From Thermoleophilia bacterium (GTDB lineage Bacteria; Actinomycetota; Thermoleophilia; Gaiellales; Gaiellaceae): a stretch of DNA of 7,300 nucleotides. The translations under genes were made by a program, and so were the position numbers. Shown piece after piece: positions 5,278-7,300 of the stretch. The first letter of the stretch is position 1. Each line of letters begins with the position of its first letter. The stretch is taken from positions 1 to 7,300 of the forward strand of contig JAOUEK010000090.1 of assembly GCA_029858755.1 (NCBI GenBank), given 5' to 3'. Below the pieces are notes generated by a model. The model saw only the letters and a program-made list of their open reading frames with translations, was not told where the DNA came from and searched no databases.

Positions 5278-6786
5278 TCAATGGCGCCTCCAGGAGCGCC
5301 CGTCTCGATGGAGCAGCTGATCGGCGGCCGCCGGGCCCCACGTGCCCGCCGCGTAGTTCGGCATGCGCGGCGTGTGCCGGCGCCAGCCGCCGACGATGGC
5401 GTCGACGAGGTTCCACTGCTCCTCGACCTCGTCCGAGCGCGTGAACAGCGTGGCGTCACCGAGCATCGCGTCGAGCACCAGGCGCTCGTAGGCCTCGGGG
5501 ACGCCCTCGCGGAACGCCCCGCCGTAGAGGAAGTCCATGTGCACGGTGCGGATCTGCATCCCCGCCCCGGGCACCTTGGCCCCGATCGCGAGCGAGACGC
5601 CCTCGTTGGGCTGCACGTGCACCAGCAGCACGTTCGGCCGCAGCCCGCCGCCCGCGAGCTCGGCGAAGGGGGGATGGGGCGCCCGCTGGAACTGGATCGC
5701 GATCGTCGTCTCGCGCCGTGCCAGCCGCTTGCCGGCGCGCACGTAGAACGGGGTCCCCGCCCACCGCCAGTTGTCGACCGAGAGCTTGGCGGCGACGTAC
5801 GTCTCCACCACCGAGTCGGCGGCGACGCCGGGCTCCTCGCGATAGGACGGCACCTCCTCCCCCTCGACCCAGCCGCGGCCGTACTGCCCGCGGACGATCG
5901 AGCCCGGCCCGGGGGTGGCGAGCGCCCGCAGCACCTTCACCTTCTCGTTGCGCACGGAATCGGCGGTGAAGTCGATCGGCGGCTCCATCGCGGTCAGCGC
6001 CACCAGCTGCAGCAGGTGATTCTGGAAGATGTCGCGGACCGCGCCGGCGCTCTCGTAGAAGCCCGAGCGGCCCTCGATGCCGATCGCCTCGGCGACCGTG
6101 ATCTGCACGTGGTCGATGAACTGCCGGTTCCAGATCGGCTCGAAGATCCCGTTCGCGAAGCGGAGGGCGAGCATGTTCTGCACGGTCTCCTTGCCGAGGT
6201 AGTGGTCGATCCGGAACACCTCGTCCTCCGCGAACCACCGCTTGAGGACGCCGTCGAGCTCGAGCGCCGACGCCTGGTCGTGACCGAACGGCTTCTCCAC
6301 GATCAACCGCGTCCAGCCGTCCCCCGCGCGCCGCCGCTCGCCGATCTCCCGCACGACGGTCTCGAACGCCACCGGCGGCACGGCGAGATAGTGGAGCCGG
6401 TTGCCACCCGCGCCGCGCTCCCGCTCGAGCCGCTCGAGCGTCTCGCTCACGCGGTCCTCGCCACGGTCGTCCGCGAAGTCCGTCTGCACATAACGGATCC
6501 CGGCAGCGAGCGACTCCCAGACGTCGGTGCGGTAGGGGTCGCGTGCGTGCGCCTTGACGGCCCTCCGCATCGAGGAGACGAACTGGCGCGTCGTCTGCTC
6601 GGTACGGGCGACACCGACCACTGCGAAACGCTCAGGGAGCAGGCGCCGGTACGCGAGGGCATAGAGCGCCGGGAGCAGCTTGCGCTGGGTCAGGTCGCCG
6701 GAGGCGCCGAAGACGACGAGCGCGCAGGGGTCCGGTCGCCGACGCAGGCCGAGGCCCTCCGCCAGCGGGTTGGGCCGGGTGCTCAC
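5278..6786 (-). CDS. zwf: Glucose-6-phosphate 1-dehydrogenase
   Basis: This 502-residue enzyme oxidises glucose 6-phosphate to 6-phosphogluconolactone with NAD(P)+, the entry step of the oxidative pentose phosphate pathway. The N-terminal Rossmann motif is GASGDLTQRKLLPAL (27-41). EKPFG (164-168), the substrate signature RIDHYLGKE (192-200) and RDIFQNHLLQ (251-260), with the catalytic-base His257, are all intact, as are the later FYVRAGKRL and QPNEGVSL blocks. Length is normal for the family. The start was chosen as GTG at 6786 because homology begins about 20 residues later and GGGGG (6793-6798 region) lies a few bases upstream; the frame stays open for another 116 codons into tal, but that extension is Arg/Ser/Cys-rich and repeat-encoded. 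tal lies upstream and opcA downstream on the same strand. Identification is firm; the start is the main uncertainty. Confidence 0.96.
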   Translation of the reverse strand: MSTRPNPLAEGLGLRRRPDPCALVVFGASGDLTQRKLLPALYALAYRRLLPERFAVVGVARTEQTTRQFVSSMRRAVKAHARDPYRTDVWESLAAGIRYVQTDFADDRGEDRVSETLERLERERGAGGNRLHYLAVPPVAFETVVREIGERRRAGDGWTRLIVEKPFGHDQASALELDGVLKRWFAEDEVFRIDHYLGKETVQNMLALRFANGIFEPIWNRQFIDHVQITVAEAIGIEGRSGFYESAGAVRDIFQNHLLQLVALTAMEPPIDFTADSVRNEKVKVLRALATPGPGSIVRGQYGRGWVEGEEVPSYREEPGVAADSVVETYVAAKLSVDNWRWAGTPFYVRAGKRLARRETTIAIQFQRAPHPPFAELAGGGLRPNVLLVHVQPNEGVSLAIGAKVPGAGMQIRTVHMDFLYGGAFREGVPEAYERLVLDAMLGDATLFTRSDEVEEQWNLVDAIVGGWRRHTPRMPNYAAGTWGPAAADQLLHRDGRSWRRH

Positions 6787-6787
6787 G

Positions 6788-6827
6788 CAACGTCCCCCGC
6801 AGGACGTGGGTCTGCAGAAGCAGACCC
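6788..6827 (-). repeat. 40-bp direct repeat, zwf-proximal copy
   Basis: This unit is 32/40 identical to 6890-6929, at an offset of 102 bp; seven of the eight differences are transitions. It begins in the stem of the perfect hairpin GGACGTGGGTCTGC-TTCT-GCAGACCCACGTCC (stem arms 6820-6833 and 6802-6815) and runs through CTGCGGGGGA, which serves as the likely zwf ribosome binding site. Confidence 0.75.
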
Positions 6828-6849
6828 ACGTCCGCGACAACCCCTGAAG

Positions 6850-6867
6850 CGGCCGCTCCCGCGGCCG
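6850..6867 (-). other. GC hairpin with GNRA-type loop between the repeats
   Basis: A 7-bp perfect stem CGGCCGC / GCGGCCG encloses a 4-nt loop. Read in the zwf-sense RNA the loop is GGGA, a GNRA tetraloop, whereas the other strand would have UCCC. No T-run follows. Confidence 0.55.
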
Positions 6868-6889
6868 GTCGCAGCGACCTCCACAACCA

Positions 6890-6929
6890 CACCATCCCCC
6901 GCAGAGCGCAGGCCTGCAGAAACAGACCC
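6890..6929 (-). repeat. 40-bp direct repeat, tal-proximal copy
   Basis: This is the diverged partner of 6788-6827. Its hairpin (6932-6907) keeps the UUCU loop and 10 of 11 pairs in the zwf-sense RNA, three of them G-U. It also carries CTGCGGGGGA, here followed by ATGGTG, which mimics a ribosome binding site and start; the short frame opened there does not look like a real protein. Confidence 0.7.
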
Positions 6930-6994
6930 GTGATCTCGCGCGACAGCGGCGGACATAGGACGCGGAACGGTGCCTCCGGCCGACACGAGACGTC

Positions 6995-7300
6995 TCACGC
7001 TGTGCTGAGCGCGCGCGTCTTCGCGACGATGCCGGCGAGGAGCTCGGCGAAGGAGTCGGCGAACTTCTGCACGCCCTCTGCCTCGAGCACCGCCACCACG
7101 TCCTCGTAGTCCACCCCGGCAGCGGCCAGCTCACCGAGCAGCGCGCGCGCCTCGTCGACCCCTTCGAGCAGCGTGTCGCCCCGAACCTCGCCGTGATCCT
7201 GGAATGCCACCACCGTCTCGAGCGGCATCGTGTTCACGGTGTCGGGGCCGATCAGCTCCTCGACGTAGAGGACGTCACGGTACGCGGGGTTCTTCGTCGA
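6995..7300 (-). CDS. tal: Transaldolase, C-terminal 101 residues (cut by window edge)
   Basis: The 3' end of a transaldolase gene whose start lies beyond the window. Transaldolase moves a three-carbon dihydroxyacetone unit between sugar phosphates in the non-oxidative pentose phosphate pathway. The visible part begins STKNPAYRDVLY, continues EELIGPDTVNTMP and VVAFQDHGEVR, and ends in a helical tail (FADSFAELLAGIVAKTRALSTA is split across its last 22 residues). These blocks match actinobacterial transaldolases of about 360-370 residues. The catalytic Lys lies outside the window. The gene ends with TGA at 6995-6997, so it is not fused to glucose-6-phosphate isomerase as in some relatives. zwf follows after 208 bp on the same strand. 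Confidence 0.93.
   Translation of the reverse strand, partial: STKNPAYRDVLYVEELIGPDTVNTMPLETVVAFQDHGEVRGDTLLEGVDEARALLGELAAAGVDYEDVVAVLEAEGVQKFADSFAELLAGIVAKTRALSTA

Larger units (their letters stand above)
6787..6994 (-). other. Hairpin-rich tal-zwf spacer, candidate structured leader of zwf
   Basis: The 208 bp between the tal stop and the zwf start hold a chain of hairpins, described in the zwf-sense direction. First comes an imperfect UUCU-loop hairpin (6932-6907), then GGTCG-CTG-CGACC (6879-6867), then CGGCCGC-GGGA-GCGGCCG with a GNRA-type loop (6867-6850), and last a perfect 14-bp UUCU-loop hairpin (6833-6802) ending a few bases before the zwf ribosome binding site. No T-tract marks a terminator and no clear promoter is visible. 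It could be a cis-regulatory leader, a processing or stability element, or repeated extragenic palindromes. I recognise no known riboswitch class in it. Confidence 0.5.

Noticed and set aside
6802..6833. Perfect 14-bp hairpin as an intrinsic terminator or a CRISPR-like repeat
   Set aside because: No T-tract follows on either strand, and there are only two diverged copies without regular spacers.
6632..6895. Short minus-strand frame starting ATGGTG after a GGGGGA
   Set aside because: It runs into zwf in a different frame with Ala/Arg-rich sequence and no domain. The start-like sequence comes from the repeated unit.
5191..6933. Plus-strand open frame of 580 codons opposite zwf
   Set aside because: The composition is Arg/His/Asp-rich and mirrors zwf codons; zwf on the other strand has all its catalytic motifs.
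6787..7134. N-terminal extension of zwf by 116 codons into tal
   Set aside because: The frame is open, but the translation is Arg/Ser/Cys-rich, is encoded by the repeats and overlaps tal. Family homology begins about 20 residues after the GTG at 6786.

Overview
The window is very GC-rich, densely coding and uses GTG starts freely. Its proteins (an actinobacterial OpcA, a transaldolase ending of actinobacterial type, a small soluble ZAS anti-sigma factor) point to a high-GC actinomycetote, perhaps of the Thermoleophilia. That placement is an inference from protein style and base composition.

Layout: (1) 153-1379 (+), a CPA2/Kef-type cation:proton antiporter without a regulatory domain. (2) 2745-1326 (-), a three-gene translationally coupled operon: ECF sigma factor, then zinc-finger anti-sigma factor (ATGA overlap), then a Cys-containing protein of unknown function (GTGA overlap) whose 3' end overlaps the antiporter by 54 bp. 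(3) 2746-2866, a divergent intergenic region with a good ECF-type promoter (GGAAC-N16-CGTC) reading rightward and a hairpin-rich leader. (4) 2867-4309 (+), a mercuric-reductase/lipoamide-dehydrogenase-like flavoprotein that keeps the redox Cys pair but has Phe where disulfide reductases carry the catalytic His. (5) 7300-4276 (-), an oxidative/non-oxidative pentose phosphate cluster: tal (3' part only), a 208-bp hairpin-rich spacer, zwf, a 144-bp spacer with palindromes, then opcA, whose end overlaps the flavoprotein gene by 34 bp.

How the parts may work together: zwf, opcA and tal route glucose 6-phosphate through the pentose phosphate pathway and supply NADPH. The sigma/anti-sigma/Cys-protein operon and the divergent flavin reductase look like a compact redox or metal stress module, in which release of the sigma factor would switch on the reductase. 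This link rests on the promoter motif and gene arrangement only.

The strongest non-coding signal is the tal-zwf spacer. It carries two diverged copies (102 bp apart, 32/40 identical) of a UUCU-loop hairpin, and the substitutions between them mostly keep pairing in the zwf-sense RNA. A GNRA-loop hairpin lies between them, and the second copy abuts the likely zwf ribosome binding site.
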